Assembly: GCF_000021685.1 (NCBI RefSeq)
Contig: NC_011961.1
Location: 558,001-622,000 of the forward strand
DNA length: 64,000 bases
Source: Thermomicrobium roseum DSM 5159
GTDB taxonomy: Bacteria; Chloroflexota; Chloroflexia; Thermomicrobiales; Thermomicrobiaceae
Direction of reading: 5' to 3'
Below are positions 51,695 to 60,326 of this stretch, piece by piece. Under the pieces are notes generated by a model. It made no database searches, was not told the origin of the DNA, and saw only the letters and a list, made by a program, of their open reading frames with translations. Numbering within the stretch: position 1 is the stretch's first letter; the number at the start of each line of letters is the position of its first letter. The position numbers and the translations under genes are program-made.

Positions 51695-52351
51695 TCATTC
51701 ACGCCCTCGACTCGGCCACCAGACCCCGATCAGACTCTGCCCGCGCATGGGCAACTCCACCGTCCGCAAGTCGATCTCGGCCCGTACCGTCTCCCGAAAC
51801 GGCCGCGCCGCCTCCCTGGCCAATCCCTCCGCCAGGATGACTGCACCCGGTCGCAGCCGGTCCCGCACGGCCCGGTAGTAGTCGAGATAGCCGCTCCGGT
51901 CGGCCGCCAGCCGGACCAGATCGAACGGCCCAGCCACCGTGTGGATCGTCCGGTGAGCGTCCCCCTGCAGGAGTTGCACGCGCTCCATCAGCCCCAGGTC
52001 CTCCAGGCGTCCAGTGACGGACTCGATGACTATCGGATCCTGTTCCAGCACGACCAAACGACCGCCGGTCTGCTCCATCGCATCGGCTAACCACACGGTC
52101 ACGACCCCGGGACCAGCTCCGACCTCCAGTGCCAGCTGTCCCCGCACCGCCAGAGCCACCAGGTGAGCAAGCCGCGCGACGAGCGGCCAGTCCCCACCCG
52201 CCTCGCGGGCAAGCTCCTCCAGCATCGGCAGCCTCGTCTCCACTGTCGTCGTCCCCTGATCGGCCGAGAACCTGAATCGATCATACCGCATCCTTCCGCG
52301 AGGTGAGCACACCAGCCCCTCGCTCTGGAGTAACTCCTCCTCGACCTGCAT
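51695..52351 (-). CDS. Class I SAM-dependent methyltransferase (O-methyltransferase-like)
   Basis: A 218-residue methyltransferase. The SAM-binding motif I is LEVGAGPGVVTVWLA about residue 72, motif II VVLEQDPIVIE, and LLQGDAHRTI follows. The pattern resembles bacterial catechol/caffeoyl-CoA-type O-methyltransferases. The ATG at 52351 has ACGAGG upstream; an extension to 52420 would shrink the divergent promoter region shared with the MFS gene. Substrate unknown. Confidence 0.83.
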   Translation of the reverse strand: MQVEEELLQSEGLVCSPRGRMRYDRFRFSADQGTTTVETRLPMLEELAREAGGDWPLVARLAHLVALAVRGQLALEVGAGPGVVTVWLADAMEQTGGRLVVLEQDPIVIESVTGRLEDLGLMERVQLLQGDAHRTIHTVAGPFDLVRLAADRSGYLDYYRAVRDRLRPGAVILAEGLAREAARPFRETVRAEIDLRTVELPMRGQSLIGVWWPSRGRE

Positions 52352-52452
52352 GAGCAGCCTCGTTCGCGGATACCGAACGACCACCGCACTGTGGTGTGCA
52401 TTCGCAGTACGCTTGCGCACCAGACGGGAGGGTGGCAGATCGGAGGGTTACC

Positions 52453-53811
52453 ATGCTCTCGCTCAGCCAACGCCTGGACGAACTCCCACTCACGCGCGAG
52501 CACTGGCGCATCGTCCTGCTCGCTGGGATCGGCTGGATGTTCGACGCCATGGATGTCGGCCTCGTCGCGTTCGTCCTGGTCAGTCTCGGACGCGACTGGA
52601 ATCTGAGCCGTCCCGAGCTCGGACTCGTCGCCAGTGCCGGATTTCTCGGCATGTTCCTCGGGGCACTCCTGGCCGGCCGACTCGCCGACCGCTATGGCCG
52701 CCGAACCATGTTTCTCGCCAATTTGCTCCTCTACAGCCTCGGTACCGCTCTCTGCGCGCTCGCCTGGAATTTCCCGTCCCTTATCCTCTTCCGTTTCCTC
52801 ACCGGTATCGGGCTCGGCGGTGAACTACCGGTCGCCGCAGCGCTCGTCAGCGAGTTCGCTCCGGCTCGCCATCGTGGTCGCATGCTCGTCATTTTGGAAA
52901 GTTTCTGGGCGTATGGATGGATCCTGGCTGCTGTCATCGGCCTGCTCGTCGTTCCCCAGCTGCCGAGCTGGGGTTGGCGCGTTGCCTTTCTCATCGGCGC
53001 GCTGCCTGCGCTGACCGCTGCGTATCTGCGCCGCCAGCTCCCCGAGTCTCCCCGCTATCTCGATATCGCTGGTCGGCACACCGAGGCGGTCGCTGTTTTG
53101 CGTCGCTTCGAGCAAGCCGCGAGTATGCCGCCTGCTGAAGTGACCACGACACCTGCTCCCCCGCACCCGTCTTTTGCCCAGCAGTTTCGCGCCCTCTGGA
53201 GTCGGCAGCTCCTCCGGCGTACGGTGATGCTCTGGCTCCTGTGGTTCGGCATCGTCTTCGCCTACTACGGCGTCTTCACGTGGCTTCCCTCGTTGCTGGT
53301 CGAACGCGGGCTCACGGTGGCCCGCAGCTTCACCTATGTCTTCATCACGACACTCGCGCAGATCCCTGGCTACTTCTCGGCCGCCTACCTTGTCGATCGG
53401 TGGGGCCGCAAGCCGACGCTGGTGACCTACCTGCTCGGCTCGGCGCTTTCCGCCTGGCTACTCGGGAACGCCGGGACAGCGCCGATTCTCGTGCTTTGGG
53501 GTTGTGCGCTCTCCTTCTTCAATCTCGGCGCCTGGGGGGTCGTCTATACCTACACGCCGGAACTCTATCCCACGACGCTGCGGGGCTTCGGCTCGGGTGC
53601 TGCCGCGAGTTTCGGCCGTATCGCTGGCATCATCGCTCCCTACCTCACCCCTTGGCTGCTCACCAGCGGCGGTTTCTCTCAGCCGGCTGTCTTCGCGCTC
53701 TTCATGGCCGTCTTCGCCGTCATCGCGGCCGACGTGCTCCTGCTCGGCGAAGAGACGCGTGGTCGCCCACTCGAACACGTCAGCCCGACGCCAGCACAGC
53801 TCGCACGCTGA
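52453..53811 (+). CDS. MFS transporter, sugar-porter/aromatic-acid (NiaP-like) type
   Basis: A 452-residue transporter with 12 predicted helices. The cytoplasmic motif GRLADRYGRRTMF after helix 2 and RFLTGIGLGGELPVAAALVSEFAPARHRGRM in the helix 4-5 region mark the sugar-porter/metabolite:H+ symporter group. WMFDAMDVGLVAFVL in helix 1 resembles the FDxxD segment of aromatic-acid or niacin carriers. GGAGGG lies before the ATG. Substrate not determined. Confidence 0.88.
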   Translation: MLSLSQRLDELPLTREHWRIVLLAGIGWMFDAMDVGLVAFVLVSLGRDWNLSRPELGLVASAGFLGMFLGALLAGRLADRYGRRTMFLANLLLYSLGTALCALAWNFPSLILFRFLTGIGLGGELPVAAALVSEFAPARHRGRMLVILESFWAYGWILAAVIGLLVVPQLPSWGWRVAFLIGALPALTAAYLRRQLPESPRYLDIAGRHTEAVAVLRRFEQAASMPPAEVTTTPAPPHPSFAQQFRALWSRQLLRRTVMLWLLWFGIVFAYYGVFTWLPSLLVERGLTVARSFTYVFITTLAQIPGYFSAAYLVDRWGRKPTLVTYLLGSALSAWLLGNAGTAPILVLWGCALSFFNLGAWGVVYTYTPELYPTTLRGFGSGAAASFGRIAGIIAPYLTPWLLTSGGFSQPAVFALFMAVFAVIAADVLLLGEETRGRPLEHVSPTPAQLAR

Positions 53812-53889
53812 CGGAAACGCGCTCAACGGCATGAAAGCGGCCCCACGGCGAACGGACACGGCAGCGCGCGAACGGAAACGCGCTCAACG
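53811..53889. repeat. Exact 18-bp direct repeat in the MFS-pyrD intergenic gap
   Basis: ACGGAAACGCGCTCAACG occurs at 53811-53828 and 53872-53889. The copies overlap the 3' ends of both convergent genes. Probably a local duplication; no mobile element is associated. Confidence 0.75.
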
Positions 53890-54972
53890 CCCGCGGAGCG
53901 CCCGTACCGACGGCAGCCCCTGTTCGTCGAGATACCGGAGGAGCCCACGCAACAGCACGGCCGGCAGAGCCGGACCTCGAAACACCAGACCGGTATAGAC
54001 CTGCACCAGATCGGCACCCAGGCGCAGGCGCTGGATCACGTCGTCCGTCTCCAGCACTCCACCCACGCTGATCAGAGCGAGACGTCCCCCGGCGCGATCC
54101 GCAGCGTTGCTCAAGAGCTCGACCGCTCTCTTGCGGAGCGGACGCCCACTCACCCCACCCGGCAATGCTCCTGCACCAGCTGGGCGGAGCGACGGATCGA
54201 TGCTCGTATTGCCGAGGATCAGGCCGTCCGCTCCCACTGCCACCGCGATCTCGATGGCGTCAGCCAGTGCCCCAGCGTCCAGGTCCAGCGAGACCTTGAC
54301 GAAGAGTGGGCGCGGTCGGGCACGCTGGAGTGCCGCCAGTGTTCGGTTGGTTTCCTGAACCGCGGCTAGCACCTGCTCGAGTCGCTCACCCCGCTGCAAT
54401 TCCCGGAGTCCCGGCGTATTGGGCGAACTCACGTTCACCACCACGTAATCGGCGACGTCCCACAGCGCCACCAGCGTCGCGCAGTAATCCACGACCGCCT
54501 GCTCCAGCGGGGTCCACGCATTCTTGCCGAGATTGATGCCGACTGGCCCGGGAAACCAGCGGCCGACGAGTCGCGCCCGCACGGCTGCCACACCGTCGCT
54601 GGGGAAGCCCAGCGCATTGACCAAGGTCTCGTCCTCCGGGAAACGCCACAGTCGGGGACGGGGATTCCCTTCCTGTGGGCAAGGGGTAACCGTCCCGACT
54701 TCGACCGAACCGAAGCCGAGGCCGAACCAGGCTGCCACCGCTTCCGCATTCTTGTCTACACCAGCGGCCAAGCCGATCGGATTCGGAAACGTCAGGTCGC
54801 CCACTTCCACCCGCAGCCGCTCGTCATCGGGCACCCGGAACACGCGCCGCAGCACCCGTTCCGACCCAGGGCAGCGGGACAGCCTGCTGAGTACCCCGAG
54901 TACCAGCCGGTGGGCATCTTCCGGATCCAGCCGAAAGAGGAGCGGTGTGACGATCCGCCGATACCAGCCCAT
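53884..54972 (-). CDS. pyrD: Dihydroorotate dehydrogenase (quinone), class 2
   Basis: A 362-residue flavoprotein of pyrimidine biosynthesis that oxidises dihydroorotate and reduces membrane quinone. The N-terminal amphipathic segment (MGWYRRIVTPLLFRLDPEDAH, shortened) is the class 2 membrane-association region. FMN and substrate motifs are GLAAGVDKN, NLGKN, NVSSPNTPGL (catalytic Ser), KVSLDLD, GNTSID, and SVGGV. The ATG at 54972 has GGGGAGAGG upstream; an ATG at 55008 is a weaker alternative. Confidence 0.95.
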   Translation of the reverse strand: MGWYRRIVTPLLFRLDPEDAHRLVLGVLSRLSRCPGSERVLRRVFRVPDDERLRVEVGDLTFPNPIGLAAGVDKNAEAVAAWFGLGFGSVEVGTVTPCPQEGNPRPRLWRFPEDETLVNALGFPSDGVAAVRARLVGRWFPGPVGINLGKNAWTPLEQAVVDYCATLVALWDVADYVVVNVSSPNTPGLRELQRGERLEQVLAAVQETNRTLAALQRARPRPLFVKVSLDLDAGALADAIEIAVAVGADGLILGNTSIDPSLRPAGAGALPGGVSGRPLRKRAVELLSNAADRAGGRLALISVGGVLETDDVIQRLRLGADLVQVYTGLVFRGPALPAVLLRGLLRYLDEQGLPSVRALRGR

Positions 54973-55052
54973 GCGCGCGACCTCTCCCCGATCCTCCCCG
55001 CTCTCCATGCTACCCTTTCTTCGTGCCTGCGGAACCCGGGAGACGATGACCG

Positions 55053-55427
55053 ATGCGACTCTGCTACGATCCGGCCGACGACGTGCTCGTGCTCGATTTG
55101 GAGCTACCAGGCCAGCTGGCCCGAGCGAGCGCTCCCCCGATCGCTCATGCGCGCGGCCTCCTGGACGTCACCGAACGAGGCTCCCTCGCCGGCTTAGAGA
55201 TCTCGCTGACCGATCTACCACCAGCTCTGGCCGAACTCTGCCGTGCCCTCGCGGCCGATGACGAGGTCACGTACATCGAAATCGAGCGGGTCGCCGCGGC
55301 CCGGTCGCTCCGCACGGTGACGGTTCCCATCATGTTTCGCTGGGACGGAGACCAGGGACGACTCAGTCTGCGCATTCCCCGCCGCACAGCCGACTACGAA
55401 CTCTTGTATCCAGTCGGTGCGACGTGA
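55053..55427 (+). CDS. DUF2283-like protein
   Basis: A 124-residue protein. The beginning MRLCYDPADDVLVLDLE and the following DVTERGSLAGLEI fit the DUF2283 pattern (Y-D-x-x-x-D-x-L then G-x-x-x-G-I-E-I). The second half is not part of the usual domain. Function unknown. It is divergent from pyrD by 80 bp. Confidence 0.75.
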   Translation: MRLCYDPADDVLVLDLELPGQLARASAPPIAHARGLLDVTERGSLAGLEISLTDLPPALAELCRALAADDEVTYIEIERVAAARSLRTVTVPIMFRWDGDQGRLSLRIPRRTADYELLYPVGAT

Positions 55428-55564
55428 TGGCTCATCCGGCGCTCCGGGGGAGCGTCCGTCGATCGCATCCCTTCGAACCAGCTGACGATGCCACCGCAGC
55501 CGAGACGGCTGTCCGACCTTCCTCTACCACCGCAACAGGGTCATTCCGTCAGTCACTCTGGATC

Positions 55565-56278
55565 TCAGGATGGCTCAGCCAGCGTCCACTCGTAATCGGC
55601 CGCCCGCACACCCACTTCGTCGAGATGTCGCAGGAGATCGGCCGGATCGTCGTACACCCGGTAGGCTCCCGCCTCCAGGAGTTCGCCCGCTCCGTAGCCG
55701 CCCGAAAGCAGGCCAACGCTCAAAGCCCGTGCGCGGCGGGCGGCCAGCATATCCCAAACACTGTCCCCAACCACCACCGACTCCCCGATCTCCACGCCGA
55801 GACGCTCGGCTGCCGCGAGGAAGAGATCGGGATCAGGCTTCGCGTGCCGCACATGATCGCGCGTCACGAGCGGGATCTGGTCTGCATCCAACCCCAAGAC
55901 AGCGACGGTCTTGCGCGCACTCTCCAACCGGCCACTCGTGGCGATCGCCCAAGGAATTCCCAGCCGCGTCAGTTCGTCGAGCAGTTCCCGTGCCCCTGGC
56001 AAGGGACGAACCTGACCGAGCAAGCGACCATACGTCTCCGCATGAACCTGCTGCACGCGCCGGATCTCCTCGGCCGTCACTGCTCGGCCCGTCTCGCGCA
56101 AGAGACCAGCGAGAAACAGCCCACCGCTCATCCCGATGCGCCGGTGGATCCGCCAGATCGAGAGCTCGATTCCGATCGCCTCCAGCGCTTCCCGCCAGGC
56201 CACGACATGCTGGTAGACCGAATCGACGAGTGTGCCGTCCAGATCGAACAGGAAGGCCATACGCCGGTCATCACCCAT
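55565..56278 (-). CDS. HAD-superfamily hydrolase (phosphoglycolate phosphatase/PGM-like)
   Basis: A 237-residue HAD phosphatase. Motif I FDLDGTLVDS (about 10-19) carries the nucleophile Asp, motif II is IATSG, motif III Lys is in HAKPDPDLF, and motif IV VVGDSVWD. A helical cap lies between. It follows rtcB by 4 bp in the archease-rtcB operon. Substrate unknown; repair of phosphorylated RNA termini or of nucleotide by-products is only a contextual guess. Confidence 0.88.
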   Translation of the reverse strand: MGDDRRMAFLFDLDGTLVDSVYQHVVAWREALEAIGIELSIWRIHRRIGMSGGLFLAGLLRETGRAVTAEEIRRVQQVHAETYGRLLGQVRPLPGARELLDELTRLGIPWAIATSGRLESARKTVAVLGLDADQIPLVTRDHVRHAKPDPDLFLAAAERLGVEIGESVVVGDSVWDMLAARRARALSVGLLSGGYGAGELLEAGAYRVYDDPADLLRHLDEVGVRAADYEWTLAEPS

Positions 56279-56282
56279 CGTC

Positions 56283-57743
56283 TCACCCCTTCAGGCAGAC
56301 GATCGGGCGCAACCGGGCGACACGCGCCACGATACCGGCATTGCACATTACCTCGACCACATGTTCGACATCCTTGTAGGCTCCGGGCGCTTCCTCGCTG
56401 ATCGAAGCCTTCCCGTGGGCTCGGACGATGATCCCCTGCTTGCGCAGCTCTTCGATGATCCGCTCAGCCGGATACTGGCGCTTCGCCTGACGCCGGGACT
56501 TCGCTCGCCCGGCACCATGCAGGGCCGTTCCGAACGTCTCTCGCATACCCTGCTCGGTACCCACCAGAATGTAGCTCGCCGTACCCATCGTCCCGCCCAC
56601 CAGGACGGGCTGCCCCACTGCTCGATACCGCTCCGGAAGTTCCGGGCGTCCTGGCCCGAAGGCGCGCGTCGAACCCTTGCGATGGACGAGCAGTCGGCGG
56701 CGCTCACCATTCACCTCATGCACCTCCCACTTCACGGTGTTGTGTGCCACCTCATAGAGCGTTTCGATCGCCGTATCGGGCACACGCAACGCCTTCCAAA
56801 AGGCCTGACGCACGAGATGCGCGAGCACCTGCCGGTTGGCGAACGCACAGTTCGCTCCCGCCATCACTGCCCTGAAATATTGCTGGCCCTCCGGACTCTC
56901 GATCGGTGCACACACCAGTTCCCGATCCGGTACCTCGATTCCGTACTTCCGGGTCGCTTTCTCCAGGAACGGGAGATAATCGGTCCCGATCTGGTGCCCG
57001 AGTGCCCGGCTGCCGGTGTGTAGCATGATCACGATCTGTCCCAATTCCAGCCCGAACGCTTCCGCTGCGCGCGCGTTGTAGATCTGGTCCACCACCTGTA
57101 CTTCGACGTAGTGGTTTCCCGAGCCGAGCGTTCCCACCTGCGCCATCTGCCGCTGCTTGGCCGTATGGCTGACGACTGAGGGATCAGCATCGCTGAGACA
57201 GCCATGCTCCTCGATGTACTCCAAATCGTCCTCGCGCCCGTAGCCGAGCCGAACCGCGTACCGCGCCCCTTCCCGGAGGACACGGTCGATCTCTTTCGTC
57301 GAAAGCTTCAGTTCCCCGGTACTGCCGAGACCTGCCGGGATCACTTCGAACATCGTATCTGCCAACTTCTCCTCTTTCCCTGTCAGGTCGCGGCGTGTGA
57401 GGTGAGTGCGCAAGCAACGCACGCCGCAGTTGATATCGAATCCCACCCCGGCGACGCTGATCACGCCTCCATCTTTTGGATCGAAGGCCGCTACACCCCC
57501 GATTGGGAAGCCATAGCCGGGATGGACGTCCGCCATCGCCATCGCTGCCTTGACGATTCCCGGCAAGCACGCCACGTTTTCCAGTTGCTTGAGCGCATTC
57601 CACTCTTCGCTGCTCTGGTTCTCCATCAGTTCGCGCAGCGAGCGCTCGTCGAGATACAGTCTGGCCGGAACGCGCATCTTGCCGTGCGGCGGGATCTCGA
57701 AAAGATACTCATGGATCTTCCGCACGTGCAGTGCTCGATTCAT
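56283..57743 (-). CDS. rtcB: RNA-splicing ligase RtcB
   Basis: A 486-residue Mn/GTP-dependent ligase that joins RNA 2',3'-cyclic phosphate or 3'-phosphate ends to 5'-OH ends. Metal ligands are seen as Asp103 and Cys106 (GFDINCGVR), and the His of GSGNHYVEVQ and of LHTGSR. The guanylylated His is in TALHGAGRAKSRRQAK. It lies between archease and a HAD gene. Roles include tRNA splicing or RNA repair; the window's tRNA has no intron. Confidence 0.96.
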   Translation of the reverse strand: MNRALHVRKIHEYLFEIPPHGKMRVPARLYLDERSLRELMENQSSEEWNALKQLENVACLPGIVKAAMAMADVHPGYGFPIGGVAAFDPKDGGVISVAGVGFDINCGVRCLRTHLTRRDLTGKEEKLADTMFEVIPAGLGSTGELKLSTKEIDRVLREGARYAVRLGYGREDDLEYIEEHGCLSDADPSVVSHTAKQRQMAQVGTLGSGNHYVEVQVVDQIYNARAAEAFGLELGQIVIMLHTGSRALGHQIGTDYLPFLEKATRKYGIEVPDRELVCAPIESPEGQQYFRAVMAGANCAFANRQVLAHLVRQAFWKALRVPDTAIETLYEVAHNTVKWEVHEVNGERRRLLVHRKGSTRAFGPGRPELPERYRAVGQPVLVGGTMGTASYILVGTEQGMRETFGTALHGAGRAKSRRQAKRQYPAERIIEELRKQGIIVRAHGKASISEEAPGAYKDVEHVVEVMCNAGIVARVARLRPIVCLKG

Positions 57744-57775
57744 GGTTCTCCCTCCCAGTTACGCGGTACAGCCGG

Positions 57776-58201
57776 TCAGAGATCGAGCACGCAGCGCAAG
57801 CGCCAACCTGCCTCGTTCTCCTCGGCGAGCAATCCGCCGTAGGTCGCCGCTTTCACCTCGATCTCGACCGCGTGTCGGTTCAGGTCGATCGGTTCTCCCC
57901 AGAGTGTCCCTTCGACCACCCAGTGATCGTCAACTTGCTCCAGATGCGTCAACTCGAAGTCGCGAAAAAACATACCGTGGAGATCCACGGCAGCCAGTAC
58001 AGCGTTCAGCAGAGCGACGAACAAGGAGCCAGGATCGCTCGCGGTCGCCTGGACCGGGACCGCCTGGCGCGGCTCCACCGTCTCCGGATCCACCAGGAGC
58101 GCGAGAAGACCACGCACCCCATCCCGGAGCGCTTCCTCCAGGCTCGCTCCGGTCGCCTCCAGGCCGATATCCGCTTCGTGGTCCAGATACTCGTATGGCA
58201 T
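57776..58201 (-). CDS. Archease (RtcB-activating protein)
   Basis: A 141-residue archease. Landmarks: YLDHEADIGLEATG at the N-terminus (acidic metal site), LNAVLAAVDLHGMFFRDFEL, and VKAATYGGLL near the C-terminus. Archease speeds RtcB guanylylation and multiple turnover. It is the first gene of the archease-rtcB-HAD operon, 32 bp upstream of rtcB. A near-consensus promoter lies 96 bp before it. Confidence 0.94.
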   Translation of the reverse strand: MPYEYLDHEADIGLEATGASLEEALRDGVRGLLALLVDPETVEPRQAVPVQATASDPGSLFVALLNAVLAAVDLHGMFFRDFELTHLEQVDDHWVVEGTLWGEPIDLNRHAVEIEVKAATYGGLLAEENEAGWRLRCVLDL

Positions 58202-58296
58202 TCTCGCATCCTCTCGTTTCCTGGGGTCTGCCCCGTGCAGGACAGCCTACCCCAGACGCGAGCACTCTACCCGTCGCTCCACACACCGACAGGCTG

Positions 58297-58326
58297 AGCG
58301 TAGACGAGTATCCCGCTTCCTGTCAA
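58297..58326 (-). promoter_or_regulatory. Sigma-70 promoter of the archease-rtcB operon
   Basis: On the minus strand TTGACA (58326-58321) and TACGCT (58302-58297) are separated by 18 bp. The rest of 58327-58767 shows no gene; a TATACT hexamer at 58676-58681 may be the -10 of the downstream glycosyltransferase gene, with no clear -35. Confidence 0.65.
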
Positions 58327-58767
58327 GTCGAGCTGCTCATCTCGACAACTTCTCCCACTTCGCCGCTGCTGCCTCGGATGACTCTCGGGGGTTTCCTTTC
58401 GCCGAGAGACTGGCCTTCACCACGTCCCGCCTCATCTCGAGGCCGGTCGCGGCATACGCAGCGACACGATGCCACCGCGAGCCCCGTGAGCACCTCCCGG
58501 GTGGCGGAGGAAGGGCTGAACCCCGGCCATCATCTCACTGCACGGCAGATCTCCTTCTCCGAGCTCTTCGCCAGAAGGACGGATACCCCTCGCCCCGCCT
58601 CTGCGGGAGAGACGAGCCACCGGCGATTTACCAGTATTCGAGGGAGCACTGACCCGGACGGCCGACCATCGCAGGTATACTCCATCCGCCTTGTACACCG
58701 TCCCGGACTGGACGCGGCCGTTCGTCTGATCCTGAGTGTCCATGGTCGTTGATGGAGGCTCTCTTCG

Positions 58768-60318
58768 ATGAATCTGTTCTCGAGGTTTCGTCCGAGCGAT
58801 CCCCTCGCTCTCGTCCTCGCCTTTTTTGCTGCCGAATCGAGCATCGTCCTCAACCGGGTCGTCTTCGAGGCTTTGCCGCACACCGAGGACGAGGTCGCTT
58901 TTCTCTTCCAGGCGATGACCTACGCCCGGGGACACCTCCTCGCACCAGCTCCACCGCTCCCGGCAGCCTTCTTCATCCCCTTCGTCATCGTCCGCGACGG
59001 CATGTGGTTCGGCAAGTATCCACCCGGCTATCCACTCGTTCTTTCGCTCGGCGTGTTGGTAGGCTATCCTCCCCTCGTCAATGCCCTCGCTGCTGCTGCC
59101 TGCATTCTCCTCATCGTCGCGATCGGCCGCCGCTGGTACGATGCCACGACTGCTTGGCTAGCCGGCCTCTTGCTGCTCGTTTCGCCGTTCTTCCTGCTCC
59201 AAGCCGCGTCTTTGATGGCGCATACCGTGTGCCTGGCCCTTACCCTGCTTTTCACCTGGTCGTTCCTCGCAACCGTCGATCGCCCCAGTGCACGTGCGGC
59301 GATGCCCGGCATGGTGGCGCTCGCTCTGCTCGTCCTGGCCCGCCCGCTCACCGCGCTCGGCGTCCTCCTCCCCTTTGTCCTCTGGTCGACCTGGCGCTTC
59401 TGGCGAGTGCCGGCCTGGCGCCCACCAGCACTCCTCTTCGCGGCGAGCGGCCTCCTGGCCACGGCAGCGCTCCTGGCCTACAACCAGCGGACGACCGGCG
59501 ACCCGCTCGTCTTCGGTTACCAGCTTTGGTGGCCCTTCGATAAAGTCGGCTTCGGATCAGGCATCTCGCCCGATGGTCATCACACGCTCCGCGACGGCTG
59601 GTTCAATACTCGCTGGAACCTCCGTGCCCTGGAACGACTCCTCTACGGCTGGCCGGGACGACTCGATCTCGTTCCCGCAGTCCTGGTCACCGCAGCGGCA
59701 GTGATCCAGGCACTCGCTCATCCCTTCCGTCTCCCGCCCGGGCGCCCGCTCTCTCGACCGACGACGCTCGATCTCCTCCTGGCTGCTCAGGCCGCGTCGC
59801 TGATCCTCGTCCATATGGCCTACTGGACAACCGGCGAGATGTACGGTCCGCGCTATTACGCCGAGGCGCTCGGGTCTTTGGCACTCCTCTCGGCGCGCGG
59901 GCTTCTCACCGCGCTCAGGTGGCTGGAAACGAGTTGGCTCCTCCTGGCCCCTTCGCGGCAGGCACCGCTCATCCTCCGCGTGGGAGCGGTGCTCATCCTC
60001 GTCTCACTCATCGGCTGGGGTCTCATCCGAACCGGTGTCCCATTCTGGCAAAGCTACCGCCAGTGGAACCACATCACGGCTGAGCCGGCTCGCACCATCG
60101 CCGAACGAGCTCCACACGGTAGCCTGATCCTCGTTCCGGCGCGCTACTGGACCGACTACGCTCCCTTCTTCGTCCGGAACGATCCCTGGCTCCAAGCGCC
60201 GGTCATCTTCGCCCTCGACCTCGGTCCCGGATACGAGGAGGCTTGCCGCCAGGCGTTCCCCGGACGCGCGCTGTACCGGGCGGATCTCCAGTACGCCTCG
60301 CTCATCCCGTTATCGTGA
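58768..60318 (+). CDS. GT-C fold glycosyltransferase (ArnT/PMT-like, family 39 type)
   Basis: A 516-residue integral membrane protein with about 11 hydrophobic helices. The first extracytoplasmic loop holds the acidic pair HTEDEVAFLFQA, the catalytic-loop signature of GT-C enzymes that use polyprenyl-phosphate sugars. WFGKYPPGYPL follows about residue 85, as in ArnT-like proteins. It probably glycosylates an envelope lipid or protein. The ATG has GGAGG 9 nt upstream. Acceptor and donor are unknown. Confidence 0.83.
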   Translation: MNLFSRFRPSDPLALVLAFFAAESSIVLNRVVFEALPHTEDEVAFLFQAMTYARGHLLAPAPPLPAAFFIPFVIVRDGMWFGKYPPGYPLVLSLGVLVGYPPLVNALAAAACILLIVAIGRRWYDATTAWLAGLLLLVSPFFLLQAASLMAHTVCLALTLLFTWSFLATVDRPSARAAMPGMVALALLVLARPLTALGVLLPFVLWSTWRFWRVPAWRPPALLFAASGLLATAALLAYNQRTTGDPLVFGYQLWWPFDKVGFGSGISPDGHHTLRDGWFNTRWNLRALERLLYGWPGRLDLVPAVLVTAAAVIQALAHPFRLPPGRPLSRPTTLDLLLAAQAASLILVHMAYWTTGEMYGPRYYAEALGSLALLSARGLLTALRWLETSWLLLAPSRQAPLILRVGAVLILVSLIGWGLIRTGVPFWQSYRQWNHITAEPARTIAERAPHGSLILVPARYWTDYAPFFVRNDPWLQAPVIFALDLGPGYEEACRQAFPGRALYRADLQYASLIPLS

Positions 60319-60326
60319 AGGACTGC

